This document shows positions 1-10,759 of a stretch of DNA of 64,000 nucleotides, one piece after another. A program made the position numbers and the translations under genes. Source of the DNA: Pinus tabuliformis (Eukaryota; Streptophyta; Pinopsida; Pinales; Pinaceae); assembly GCA_031772625.1 (NCBI GenBank), contig CM062818.1, positions 1,683,174,167-1,683,238,166 of the forward strand, in the 5' to 3' direction. The notes below the pieces were generated by a model. That model did no database searches, was not told the DNA's origin, and was given only the letters and a program-made list of their open reading frames with translations. Within the stretch, counting starts at the first letter, position 1; every line of letters begins with the position of its first letter.

Positions 1-782
1 ACTAACATCTATCATGAATGTAACCATAACATCAAAAGACATGTGCGTAAACCTAATGTATATAAACCTAATGCATATAACAATCCTTAACTTATGTACC
101 CATGCCAAACATACAATACGTGTATGATGATATGCTCTTATCCCAAAGTCTAGTGTTGCAACCTCATTATGATGCTCTACATCTCCTACTCTATCTCAGC
201 CAACACATTAGCATCATAACATACCAATATCACCTTGATGACCTAAATTGCATACCATGACTTCACAAGGCATGTTTGACCTACTATTCATGCATAACTA
301 TAACCAAGACCATACATGCATGACCACAACCATTACTCCATTGTACACATTACCTCATGCAACTATCAACCTACATAAGCAATGCTTAATCAACTACACA
401 TGTGCATAACCACATGTAGTCGAGAATAAGCGATCAATCCTTGTAACCATCCTACAGGATTGATATATGTAATTAGACATACAAGAATGCAACCTAATAT
501 ACAAGGATGTAATCAAGTTGCATACAATCATGTAACCAATCATATACTCTCAACGATGCATCCCAAAAATCACATCAAATTCCTCATGACAACCTTACTA
601 CAATCATGATCAACATGATGCAATGTAACAAGCACATGGAATGCAAGTGTAAGAGACACGCGTGAAACTGACATGCATGCATGACCAACACATTCACCCA
701 AGGAGAGTGCAACCACGCTCTGATACCACTCTATGGTATCAAATATGACCCAAAGAGAGCGCAACCTGGTCTGATACCACTA
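1..782 (-). mobile_element. Interior of a minus-strand LTR element, non-coding part
   Basis: This AT-rich tract holds no convincing ORF on either strand. It lies on the interior side of the primer-binding site next to the LTR at 783-2744, so it should be the 5' untranslated part of an element whose body runs off the left edge. It contains many loose repeats of words such as TGCATGAC and CATAACC. The lack of any gag-like reading in about 780 bp fits a long leader or a large non-autonomous derivative. The family cannot be assigned from what is visible. Confidence 0.5.
718..779 (-). other. Duplicated initiator-Met-type primer-binding site
   Basis: Read on the minus strand, TGGTATCAGACCAGG (765-779) lies three bases inside the LTR end, as expected for a site complementary to the 3' end of initiator tRNA-Met. 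A second TGGTATCAGAGC lies at 718-729. Both sit at the end of a directly repeated unit of about 40 bp (about 695-735 and 748-784) that begins ACCCAA(G/A)GAGAG. The outer copy at 765-779 is the one in the usual position. Confidence 0.65.
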
Positions 783-2744
783 TGTAACACTCCCTCCCAG
801 TTCTACCCAAAGTAACCATGCCAACTAGGGTAAACAATAGGAGAGATGCTACTACAATTAGATTCAACCTCCTATCTCAGCTTAAGGAAGTGGAATCGAC
901 AGAACATCAATACAGTCATCCAACATCATCAACAGAATCCTCAAGAGAGAAGTCAGCCGCTCAGAAAACCTGTCCCTGGGTCCCACTGCTATTATGTAGC
1001 TCATAGGCCATAGTCACTCTCAGTGCTATGGGCAAGAGAGCAACAAGAAACCCAAATTCCCTCTCACGGTCCTGCCTGCCAGCAACTGTGGACCAAAATT
1101 GCTAGTTTTGTGCCAACGACGCCGTGATTTAAGCCACTTTTCTAGCCCAGAATCTTGACCTTTGTTCAGAACTTGTTGTAACTTCCAGAATTCATTAAAA
1201 ACATAACAACAATGTTGATCAATCAAAAATCACCCTCACGACTAGGCCTGAGCATCCCCAACCGGGACTATCGTACTATCAAACAATTGGCATCAATGCA
1301 ACCTACAGGTCTAGGATACAAGACAAAGCATAAACAATTGAAACAACTTATGAAACATAACCAGAAGGACCACCTCCTTCTAGATTGAACTACTACATCA
1401 TTAACTAGGTCTTGCATCCATCCATTTAACAATTACAAGTAAATATATGAAATAACCATGACATAAACCAGTCATTCAACCATGTTTATAACCAGCATAA
1501 AACCATATAAATATCATACATATTAGATCCATTAAATCCACATATAAATCAATACAAAAGTAAGAGAACTTAGCTTTTATTAATCATAGGCAAATCCGAC
1601 CAGGTTCGGGACTTCCACGTACCACCCAACCATAGACATGGCTAAACCAAATATCTCTTTCAGCCAGTCACCCCGTGCCATATTCCAAGCATGAATGTGG
1701 GATCTCATAGAACAACCAAGGGAATCCAAAGGTTAAACCACCTCCACCCTCATCAAACTGTGATCACACCAAAACCGGTGCTCTGATCACAACTGAACCG
1801 AACTTGGAAAGTGATCCAGAATCCATCACTATCCTTGAGAATTTTTTTGTCTCCTTTTCTCTCAGGCTTTACCACAATCCAAACCTAGATGACTAGGCCC
1901 TAACCCAAGTCTTCTCCCTCAGGATTTACTGTGTATCTTGCCAAAACTGGTCAAGGGATTTCTAGGCCTTTAGGAATGAACCTTGAGACCACCTCCGCCT
2001 AGATTCTGAAATCCATCCAATAATTCCAAATAGCAGAACCGAGATCAACATCCCAACACACCATGGCATCCAGAAAAGGTTAGGCTTAGCTGAAATCCAT
2101 TGTCATAACCCGGAAAAAACCATGCCATCGACAACAAGAGAACCATACACCAACATGCAAAGCCATGCATGTCCAAACCAACTAGGAAATCACACATGAA
2201 AAAGGTTACCTACAAGTATTCTTGTTGAAGTTGCTTGATCCTACTTTCCTTTCCTTGATCTTTGCTTTCCTTCCTTTCCCTTTGCTTGTTTTTCCTTCCT
2301 TGATCCAAAGCTAGAGTGCTCCAAGAAAACTCTAAGTGACCAAGAGTGAGAGAGAGAGAGAATAATGAGAGAGCTCCAAGCTTTCCCTAACAAAGAGCTT
2401 ACACTGTCAAGACCTTCCAAATGATCCTCAGAATCCTTTTTATGAATGAGGCCTCTATTTTCTTCATTTTCCATTATTTTCCTTCAATTCCCTCCTCACA
2501 TGCAACCTATGACCTTTCAACTTCATTTTCTCCTAATTTCCCTTATTTTCATACTATAAATGTGCCAAAAAACCTTTTCCCTTTTTAATGCCTTAGTCAT
2601 TTCCTTAGCCAAAACACACATACAGTGATGCCCACTTGGATATCTTTACCCAACATTCAACTTGGAATAAGTGTCCCTTACCCATGGTCTTATTTTTTCC
2701 TTTATTAACTTTTATTACATGAACTTTTCACCAGGGTTATTACA
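783..2744 (-). repeat. Long terminal repeat (about 1.96 kb)
   Basis: The plus strand starts TGTAACACTCC and ends GGGTTATTACA, giving TGTAA/TTACA inverted ends. A primer-binding site lies directly outside the left end, so in element orientation this is the 5' LTR of a minus-strand element. The last 700 bp (about 2041-2744) recur at 53381-54081, which supports the right boundary. A GA microsatellite lies near 2346-2361. No gene is visible inside. Whether it is copia or gypsy is undecided, because the pol gene is outside the window. Confidence 0.7.
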
Positions 2745-3779
2745 TATATATGGTGTTATGTGTGATGAGTCCCATCAGTAGGTACATTTTGAAGATCATT
2801 ATGCCATACTCCAACCTTAAAACTATCCTTCTCTTACATTAATTCACATTTTTTCTTATATTATGCTTAGTAAGAGGAGCGAAAGGTGTTTGTCATAGTA
2901 TGTGGCCTAATATGGTTTAATTTAAAGAAAAATAAGAATTTTTTAGGCTATTACTATGCATGGGCTTGATGGAGACAACTAGGACAGAATCTAGGGGTTT
3001 TTTCCACCTCCTTAACTCCTTAAACTCGGATTGGGATCATAATATCCTCTCTCACCAGTTCGAATTCATTGGCAATCGAGTGACTCATAGTCCAAATGAA
3101 TACCAAGAGGGACAAGATCCACCATTTTGAAGATCAAAGAGGGAACCACTCCTACTTTCAAGGGAGATGCTTCAACTACCCTTTTGTATAAATAAACTTA
3201 GAGAAGAAGAGCTCATTAGGATTTGAAGTTTTTATTCATCTAAGTGTAGCTATTGAGATTAAAACTTGACATTGTTACTTTAAACTTTTATGTGATGTAT
3301 TAAACCTGCATTTTTTGATAATGAGAAGTTGGATTTTAAGTTGCATCTGAGTTAGTTTCATAGGGCTGAGACCCTTGGGTTTGGTCCCAACCGAGAGGCT
3401 TTGGTCCCTCTTTTTGTACTTGTGTTTCTTCTTGATTCCAAGCAGTTCATAGTTTATGCATTTAAGTAGAGATTAATCCATAAAAAACCTGTGGTTGCAG
3501 CCTCTATATCACCTCTCTTGTGGGATAATGTAAATTAGGTGGATATTGGTGACCACCCTCCTATTCCACCTAGATCTCCAATCAGTTTCATTTGTTTCCT
3601 TGTTTAGTGCAAAACTTACTATTCTAGTAGTTTTTCGAGTCCTCAAATTCCAAAGTACTTGGAGAGACCCTTCTAACAAGGTGCCATACATGCAAAACAT
3701 AGATAATATGATCAAGTTATGACCCCGGGAAGTTTGTTGCCCAACTAACCCCAACGGGGTCCACAAACTCTTAGCATTC
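2745..3779. other. Unassigned tract without a recognisable gene
   Basis: This is about 1 kb of AT-rich sequence between two LTR elements. Short open stretches occur on the minus strand (for example near 3509-3766), but they resemble no family I recognise and lack codon structure. It may be degraded repeat DNA. Nothing else is seen. Confidence 0.4.
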
Positions 3780-4057
3780 CATCTCCTGGGGTTAGGGTTT
3801 TGGTTATTTAGGGTTTTCCCTTGTTATTCAATAATAAACAGGCCCTTGAGCCTCATTGTAACATAGTTCAGAGGTATGTAGCCACCATATTTCTTCTCAG
3901 AGATAAGCTACCATCGCTCGAGCTTGTTTATTTCCATTTTGTTTGTAAGCATATTTCAGTATTTTGATATTAATGAAATGAAGTGTTATTTATGCTGAAT
4001 ATTTGTATTTATGGTTATATCTGTAATTTTTTGCGTTCCTATTTAAGTTTGGATAAG

Positions 4058-4069
4058 TGGTAACAGAGC
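4058..4069 (+). other. Primer-binding site of the level-0 gypsy element
   Basis: TGGTAACAGAGC differs by one base from the usual plant initiator-Met site TGGTATCAGAGC. It lies about 40 bp upstream of the gag reading, so it marks the LTR/leader boundary. Confidence 0.6.
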
Positions 4070-4594
4070 GGTCTACTCTTTCTCTATTTTTCTTTGCATG
4101 TCCCCAACAAGGTCAGGGTATATAGAGTTAGGGCACGAACTAGTTGAACCTTTGCAAGACCAACCTCGCAAACCCCAAAGAACTCCCATGGCTGAAGAAA
4201 ATAAACACGAGGTGGCGGGATATCCTTTCAAAATATTACTCGAGGAAGCCCTTGAGCGACAAAGTAACACGATGATGGATAACTTTGTCCCTATCCTTCG
4301 ATGGCTACCCACATGCAAGGCATTTTCATCCATTAACCACTCTAGAGGTGCCACTCCTTTTAAGGTACAAGTTAACTTTAATATTCCCATATTTAAGGGC
4401 TAGATAGATGCAAATGTCATCGATAAATGGTTAAATATGTTGGAAGGATATTTTTCAGTTCATGACTTTTCAAATCGGGAAAATATTACTTTTTCACTTC
4501 TCAAAGTCGCCCCACACGTCAAGGACTAGTGGGAATCCTCACTATTTTCAGTCGCACCCAATTGGAATTCTTTCCAAGATGCCATCATGGAACA

Positions 4595-4609
4595 ATATTA
4601 CCCTGTCGG
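4595..4609 (+). repeat. LINE target-site duplication, left copy
   Basis: ATATTACCCTGTCGG is repeated exactly at 12121-12135, right after the LINE poly(A). Both copies belong to the interrupted gypsy gag. Confidence 0.95.
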
Positions 4610-4735
4610 AAAGCAGAGAAGAAGTGGACTGGAGAAAACGAGGGTTTCTGAGTAACTGTAACTGTTTCAGAGCTGGAAGTGCATAGATCACGGATAGCAG
4701 CACTGTTAAGCAGGGGACAAGAGCTGACTGTCCAG
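4610..4735 (+). promoter_or_regulatory. LINE 5' untranslated leader
   Basis: 126 bp lie between the target duplication and the first ATG of the ORF1 frame. The stretch starts with purine-rich AAAGCAGAGAAGAAG. Plant L1 leaders hold an internal promoter, but I recognise no promoter motif here. The ORF1 frame is open upstream to a GTG at 4679. I chose the first ATG (4736) because plant translation starts at ATG. Confidence 0.5.
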
Positions 4736-6403
4736 ATGGGTGCAGAGGGGTCCATTGGGACCCCTACCTATAAACAAATAATCATGCAGAAACAGAGGCA
4801 GCAAGCGAAGGAGGGAGTCAGAATCTCGGGGAATGACAGGTTCAAGCAGAGCGGCAGGAAAAACAAGGAGAAAACACAAGTGGAAGACAATGAACCAAGC
4901 AGCAACACAATAGTCAAAGGAAAAGAAGATGAGGGTTTGGAAGATAATGAAGACAGAAACGCTTCAGGACAAAATCTGACAGAAAACAAGGAAAATAGGG
5001 AGCCCACAGACAGCAGGCGGGGGAATAAAGAGAAGGAAGGGGACACAAGCTCGAACCCCAACAAAAACTCAACAACAAACAGTATTTGTAAACCAAGAAA
5101 AGCTGAAAGTCTCAGAGTTGTAATAACGGATCCAGAGATTCAAGCCTATAGAGAGCACATGGCAGAACATGCAGTCATATGCAAGTTCATGGGAATGTGG
5201 CCAACTGAAAGAGCCTTATGTCAGTGGATCAGACAGCATTGGAAGCCCAGAGGAGATGTTAAACTGCACTTGGGAGCCAAAGGATTCTTCACAGTTGTGT
5301 TTACTAACCTGGAAGACAAGGACAAGATTTTCGATGGAGGCCCGTATTTCATGGCCTCAGCTGGTCTATACATGCGTCCATGGAAACCAAACTTCGTTCC
5401 AGAAAAAGAATCTTTTACTCAGGTTCCAGTGTGGATCCGCTTGTTCTCTCTCCCGATAGACTATTGGGGTCTGAATGCTCTAAAACAAATTGGAGATCAG
5501 TTGGGAACTTTTATCAAAGCCTCAGAGGCAACATTGCAGAAGAAATACACTTCATACGCAAGAATATGCGTGGAAATGGATGTATCAGGAGCACTGTATG
5601 AGGGGCTATGGCTCGAATATAGGGATGAGGATTATTTTCAGGCAATAGACTATGAGCAGATCTCGTTTCAATGCCGTAAATGTCATGAACACGGACATTT
5701 AATAAGGGAATGCCCCATGAACAAGAAGGAGGAAGATACTAAAACAGAACAAGCAAATAAAGGCAAAGATAACTTTATAACACCAAAGTCAAGGCAGAGA
5801 GCCAACAGAAGAAGGGTATACAAAGCAGGAACAGATAGAAACAACAACAGCAATACCTTTGAAATCTTGGATTTGGAAACAGACTCAGAGGAGATACAGA
5901 AAACCCTAACAGCAGATAAGGGGCTAAGAGACAAGGAAGAACAAACCAGGAAAGAAGAGGAAGAGGACAAAAACAACAACGAAATCCAAATGAGGGAGCG
6001 ACCAGAAGTGCCGGAGGAGGATGCAGACATGCTGACCAGTGATGGAGGAAGCGAGGACATCGAGCTGGAGGAAGCTTTAGCCCGGGAAGGGATGAATCTA
6101 CCCGTCATAGTGGAGAACTGGAAAACTCAAGGTATAGAAACTGCATCGGAAGAAGAAATCAAAAAAATCAATGATCTGTTCACAGCAAGGCAGAAAGCAG
6201 AACTAGAAAGGCAGAATAGGAAGCTAGGCATAGCACGAGGAAATGGTATCCACCCAAAGAGTCTTCTCTGGAACTCATCAAGCTCAAGGCAAAAGAAGAA
6301 AAGGGGCCGAAAGACAAGCAATGAAGCTTTGCAGGAGCTAGGAATGATATTGATCAACTCAGGGAAGATGAAGGCTCTTAGCGCCTTCCCGTCCTATCAA
6401 TAA
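4736..6403 (+). CDS. LINE ORF1: nucleic-acid-binding protein with DUF4283 and CCHC zinc knuckle
   Basis: 555 codons, uninterrupted. ORF1 proteins of plant L1 elements coat the element RNA and accompany ORF2 to the target. Residues 1-130 are charged and low in complexity. A DUF4283-type domain spans about 135-310, including MGMWPTERAL, a GAKGFFTVVF strand and a VPVWIRLFSLP segment. A CCHC zinc knuckle (CRKCHEHGHLIREC, CX2CX4HX4C) lies near residues 312-326. The C-terminal part is rich in Lys, Glu and Asp with likely helices. The stop TAA at 6401-6403 is followed by ORF2 only 15 bases later in the same frame, suggesting reinitiation or stop suppression for ORF2. The ATG context (CAGATGG) is moderate. 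The order of domains matches the family. I am confident of the identity, less so of the exact start. Confidence 0.9.
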   Translation: MGAEGSIGTPTYKQIIMQKQRQQAKEGVRISGNDRFKQSGRKNKEKTQVEDNEPSSNTIVKGKEDEGLEDNEDRNASGQNLTENKENREPTDSRRGNKEKEGDTSSNPNKNSTTNSICKPRKAESLRVVITDPEIQAYREHMAEHAVICKFMGMWPTERALCQWIRQHWKPRGDVKLHLGAKGFFTVVFTNLEDKDKIFDGGPYFMASAGLYMRPWKPNFVPEKESFTQVPVWIRLFSLPIDYWGLNALKQIGDQLGTFIKASEATLQKKYTSYARICVEMDVSGALYEGLWLEYRDEDYFQAIDYEQISFQCRKCHEHGHLIRECPMNKKEEDTKTEQANKGKDNFITPKSRQRANRRRVYKAGTDRNNNSNTFEILDLETDSEEIQKTLTADKGLRDKEEQTRKEEEEDKNNNEIQMRERPEVPEEDADMLTSDGGSEDIELEEALAREGMNLPVIVENWKTQGIETASEEEIKKINDLFTARQKAELERQNRKLGIARGNGIHPKSLLWNSSSSRQKKKRGRKTSNEALQELGMILINSGKMKALSAFPSYQ

Positions 6404-6418
6404 TACCACAAGTTAGTC

Positions 6419-9400
6419 ATGAAGATTATATCTTGGAATGTAAGAGGGCTAAACAGCCAAGCAAAGCACAGACTACTGAAACGCAAATTCCAGAAATATA
6501 GACCGGAAATCATGTTCTTACAGGAAACCAAATGTAGCAGCTCCAGTATGGCAAGGATTACCAAGAAGATTGGAAGGCACATAAACTTTCTAGAAGTTGA
6601 AAGTCAGGGCAGAGAAGGAGGCCTAGCAATACTATGGGACACAAGAGAGATTCAGATACTATCTGCAGAAGTGAACAAGCACTTCATTGCTGTGGAAGCT
6701 CAACCCACAGGTAATTCTGAATCTTTTTTATGTGTAAATGTTTATGGACCACAGAATATAGAAGATAAAATAAGTTTTCTGAACTCCTTAAATAGACTTA
6801 TTATTAGGCATCCAATGTCCAAGTGTATTTTGGGGGGTGATTTCAACATGATAACAACCCTTCTAGAGAAGAAAGGGGGTCTAAGGAAACTTAACAAGGA
6901 TGCAGAGTCTTTCACCAGTTTTATTGAGAACGCCAAATTGGTAGACATTCATACCAAGAGTGGCAATTTTACTTGGAATAACAGAAGAGGGGGAAATAGA
7001 ATGATAGCCTCTCGCTTGGACAGATTTTTGATTTCTGAAAGCATCATAATGGATGGTATCCTTGTAGAGTCAGACATCCTTCCAAGTGGAGGATCGGACC
7101 ATTGGCCAATATCGCTCATAGTTGTTGTTCATGGCACACCAAGGAATAAACCCTTCAGATTTGAAAAATTTTGGTTGGATCATCCCAACTTCCTTCAGCT
7201 GGTAGAGAACTGGTGGTTAGAACCTCTGGAAGGTAAAGGTTCTAAAATGTTCAATCTGCAGAAGAAATTAAGACTCATCAAAAATAAGATAAAAGAGTGG
7301 AATAGAACGGTTTTTGGAGATATCTTCAAGGAGAAAACCCTTATAGAAGATAAATTGGAACAAATTCACAGAGAGTGGGTAGCTGGGCAAAACAGTGAGG
7401 AATCTATCGAACAGGAAAAAACTCTAACTCAACAGTGGCACAGTCGATGTCGGCAGGAAGAAATTCTCTGGAGGCAAAAATCAAGAATCCAGTGGCTAAA
7501 AGAGGGAGAGCAGAATACCAAATTTTTTCACAGATCTGCTCTAGATTACAGAAGTACAAACAAAATTCTTGAGATGAGAAATGAAAATGGGGAGTCAGTG
7601 AAGAACCACCATGACATATCAGAGTTGCTCTCAGCTCATTTCAGATCCATAGCACAGGAACCGCAGATAAATAGAGAGGAAGCCATTAGGGAACTTCTAA
7701 AAGCCATTCCTAAATCTGTTACCTCTGAGCAGAACTGGGCCCTCAGTAGGGAAATCACATTGGAAGAGGTGGAGGAAGCTGTTAGAAGCATGCCAAACGA
7801 TAAAGCCCCTGGGCCGGATGGGTTTACAATCAATTTTTACAAGGCTTGCTGGAACATTGTGAAGCAGGATGTTTGGGATGTTGTAGAGGACTCTAGACGC
7901 TCTGGAACAATTCTCAAATCCATTAATTCAACCTTTATAGCGCTAATCCCAAAGGTAGAGGAAGCCAACACTCCTGAAAAGTTCAGACCTATTGCTCTCT
8001 GCAATGTCATCTATAAAATAATATCAAAAGTTATTGCCAATAGGCTGAAGCCCATTCTTCCGGGCATCATCTCTGAAGAGCAATCGGGCTATGTAGAGGG
8101 AAGGCAGATATTAGACAATATTATTCTTGCTCAAGAGATGATCCACACTCTCCATTCAAGGAAAGAAGCAGGGATGTTAATGCAGCTTGATCTATCAAAA
8201 GCTTATGACAAGGTGAGCTGGAAATACCTTGAAGCTATTTTGGACGCTTTCGGATTCTGTAGGCAATGGGTTAACTGGATTCTGGCCCTCATCAAATCAT
8301 CAAGGTTCTCGATCTTAGTTAATGGAGCCCCCTCTGAACCATTCTCACCATCGCGAGGAATAAGACAGGGTGATCCTCTATCCCCTTTCCTATTCGTTAT
8401 CCTCATGGAGGGTCTCAGCAGAATCATAGCCAAAAAGAAAGTTGAAGGGGTAATTAAGGGTCTTCAACCAATCCATTCTATACCTGCTACCACCCATCAG
8501 CAGTTTGTGGATGACACAATGTTACACGGCATCCCCACAGTGAAAGAGGCCTTGGCATTCAAGGAAATCTTAGATCTCTTTAGCAGGGCTTCAGGAATGG
8601 AAATCAATTTTTCCAAATCAACGATTTTCTTCTTCAACACTCATCATGCTATTCAGGCTCACCTTTCTCAACTTCTAGGTTTCCGGATAGGCGGTTTACC
8701 TTCGAGATATTTAGGAGCTCCCCTTACTCTCCGACCTTGGCAGAAAGTGCACTGGGAGAAGATCATAGCCAACATGGAAAATAGATGCAAACACTGGACG
8801 CACAGGGCGCTCAACTTTGCCGGAAGATTAATCCTCACCAAGGTTGTGTTACAGGCTATACCGCAGTACTTATTATCCATGCTACCAGCTCCTAAGGGGA
8901 TACTTCAACAAATCAGAGCCATACAGAGATCCTTTTTATGGAATGGAAATGGGGACAAGAGAAAATGGGCGCTCGTAGCCTGGAACAAATTATGCAAGCC
9001 GAAATCTATGGGGGGACTAAATTTAGTGGATCCTTCAGTCGTCAACATGACCTGTGGTGCAAAGCTATGGTGGAGATGGATTAAAGAGCCCAATTTGCCA
9101 TGGGCCAGACACTGGAAAGAAAAATACATCCCAAACTGCAATTATCAGGATCTCATAAGACTGCAGGAGGTTCCGGAGGGCTCGCCCATATGGAACCTTG
9201 CAAGACAAAACCGTAGCTTAGTGCAGGAGAATAGCTTCTGGGAAATACGCAATGGAAGGTTGGCCCTGTTTTGGGAAGATGCTTGGCAGCAACTCCCAAA
9301 ATTGGACACCCCAGAGCTAATTTCTCTCAAACAGATCAGCCAGAATGAAGGCAAAAACAGAGTCTGCCACTACTGGAATCAGAGCAGCAGAGATTCAAAT

Positions 9401-10726
9401 TGGAGAGAATGGATACATCTCAACGTTGACAACAACATTGAGGGAAATGAAAGCACAAAGCAATTCAACGGTCAGATTCTTAAAAGAAAGATAAGGAAAA
9501 CAGAGGAAGATGATCAGCTAAGGTGGGGTATGACAGGAAGTGGCAATTTCTCACTAAAAGAAGCAAGGGAAGTGATAGAAAAGGCAGAACAGGAGGAAGC
9601 AGTTCCCTGGTGCAACAAAGTGTGGGACAACTTACTTTGGCCGAAAATCAAAACATTCTGATGGCTACTATTGCGGAACAAAACCCTGACATGGGATAAT
9701 CTGCGCAGAAAAGGGTTCGGTGGACCATCAAGATGCCCAATGTGCTTAGGAGAAGAAGAAACTATAAACCACCTATTTAATTCTTGTGACTGGGCAAACC
9801 ATTTATGGAATTGGATGGAGGGAATTCTACGAAAATCAAACCGTGACAGAGATTCCATCCGAAATACTATTCTAAATTGGCAAAACAATTTTTCCAAAAA
9901 CCAGAGAGTCAATAGCATCTGGAAAGCCATGCCAGGCTTCTTATTGTGGACAATATGGAAAGAGCGCAACAGGAGAATATTTCAGGATGAATACAGAAAT
10001 ACAGAGCAATCAAAAGTAACTATACTAACAAACATTAAACAATTAATTCAGACAAAATGCAAGGTGGATCCCAATGAGAAGCCATCGGTTCGGGACTTAC
10101 ATATCTTGAAGTGCTTTCAACTGGAAGCCAACCACAACATATCGACGCCGAGACACCAGCAACAACCAAATTCGGAGGCCAACAGATGGAATTGTCTGCC
10201 GGAGGGAGGTCTGAAGTTGAATTTTGATGGTGCATCCAGAGGCAACCCCGGGACGGCTGGCATAGGAGGTGTTATCAGAAACCAGGAAGGAGAAATTCTT
10301 CATATTTACTGCAGGGCGCTGGGAGAAGGCACGAACAATGAGATGGAGTTCGCGGCGTTAGAACAAGGGCTGAGAATTCTAAAGAATTTACAGAATAGCA
10401 ATGCAGTGGTGGAAGGCGACTCATCCCTGGTCATCTCAGTCGCAAAGAAAATCCAGGGAGGCACTCAGGCTTGCAAAGCTACGAAACACTGGAGGCTAGC
10501 TAAGGTGACGGAGAACATTGCACAGTTAATTGGCGGAATGAAAGGATTAGTCTTTCAGACGGTGAGGCGTAAGGCAAATGGGCTGGCAGATTACTTGGCA
10601 AATTACAACATTGACAACCAAGACAGGGGATGGGACAGCTGTTGGCAGCAAGTGGACAGTCCAAGCCTTAAGGAGAGATGCTTACAGCTGGCAAAAGAGG
10701 ACTTGGGCAATACAAACCGGGCTTAA
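6419..10726 (+). pseudogene. LINE ORF2: endonuclease / reverse transcriptase / RNase H, one in-frame stop
   Basis: Replication protein of a plant L1 element, about 1434 residues over 1436 codons. Residues 1-235 form an apurinic-type endonuclease: MKIISWNVRGLNS at the start, LQETK, GGDFNMI, SRLDRFLIS and GGSDHWP. The reverse transcriptase follows at about 434-760, with DKAPGPDGF, FRPIALCNV, LDLSKAYDKVSW, RQGDPLSPFLF and the catalytic FVDD at 696-699. A zinc-binding RT-associated segment with CPMC and HLFNSC lies near 1100-1125. An archaeal-type RNase H ends the protein (NFDGASRGNPG, NNEMEFAAL, VEGDSS). One TGA at 9659-9661 breaks the frame just before the zinc segment, where homologues usually have a hydrophobic residue followed by WLL. 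Otherwise the frame is open to the TAA at 10724. This copy is probably recently disabled. Confidence 0.93.
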
Positions 10727-10759
10727 CCGGAAAACGGCAGAGTATTACGGCACCACAAA

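Larger units (their letters stand above)
3780..4609 (+). mobile_element. Level-0 Ty3/gypsy fossil, left piece: LTR end, leader and gag start
   Basis: The piece begins with a probable LTR end (roughly 3780-4055, with AATAAA-like signals near 3831), then a primer-binding site, then a gag reading from about 4098. The gag part contains a retrotransposon-gag type stretch (IDANVIDKWLNMLEGYF) typical of plant gypsy elements. The LINE at 4610 interrupts it and it resumes at 12136; a protease-type region follows at 50858. The left LTR start could not be located. The element is old and broken in many places. It is the oldest layer of the nest, since everything from 4610 to 50857 was inserted into it. 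Confidence 0.7.

Noticed and set aside
3509-3766. Minus-strand 85-codon frame between the left LTR element and level 0
   Set aside because: No recognisable domain, no consistent codon pattern, and no continuation on either side.
4679-4735. Upstream extension of LINE ORF1 to a GTG at 4679
   Set aside because: Plant cytoplasmic translation starts at ATG; the first ATG in frame is at 4736.
5683-6108. Serine-rich minus-strand frame of 141 codons opposite LINE ORF1
   Set aside because: It is the antisense shadow of the acidic C-terminal part of ORF1, with no start context or family features.
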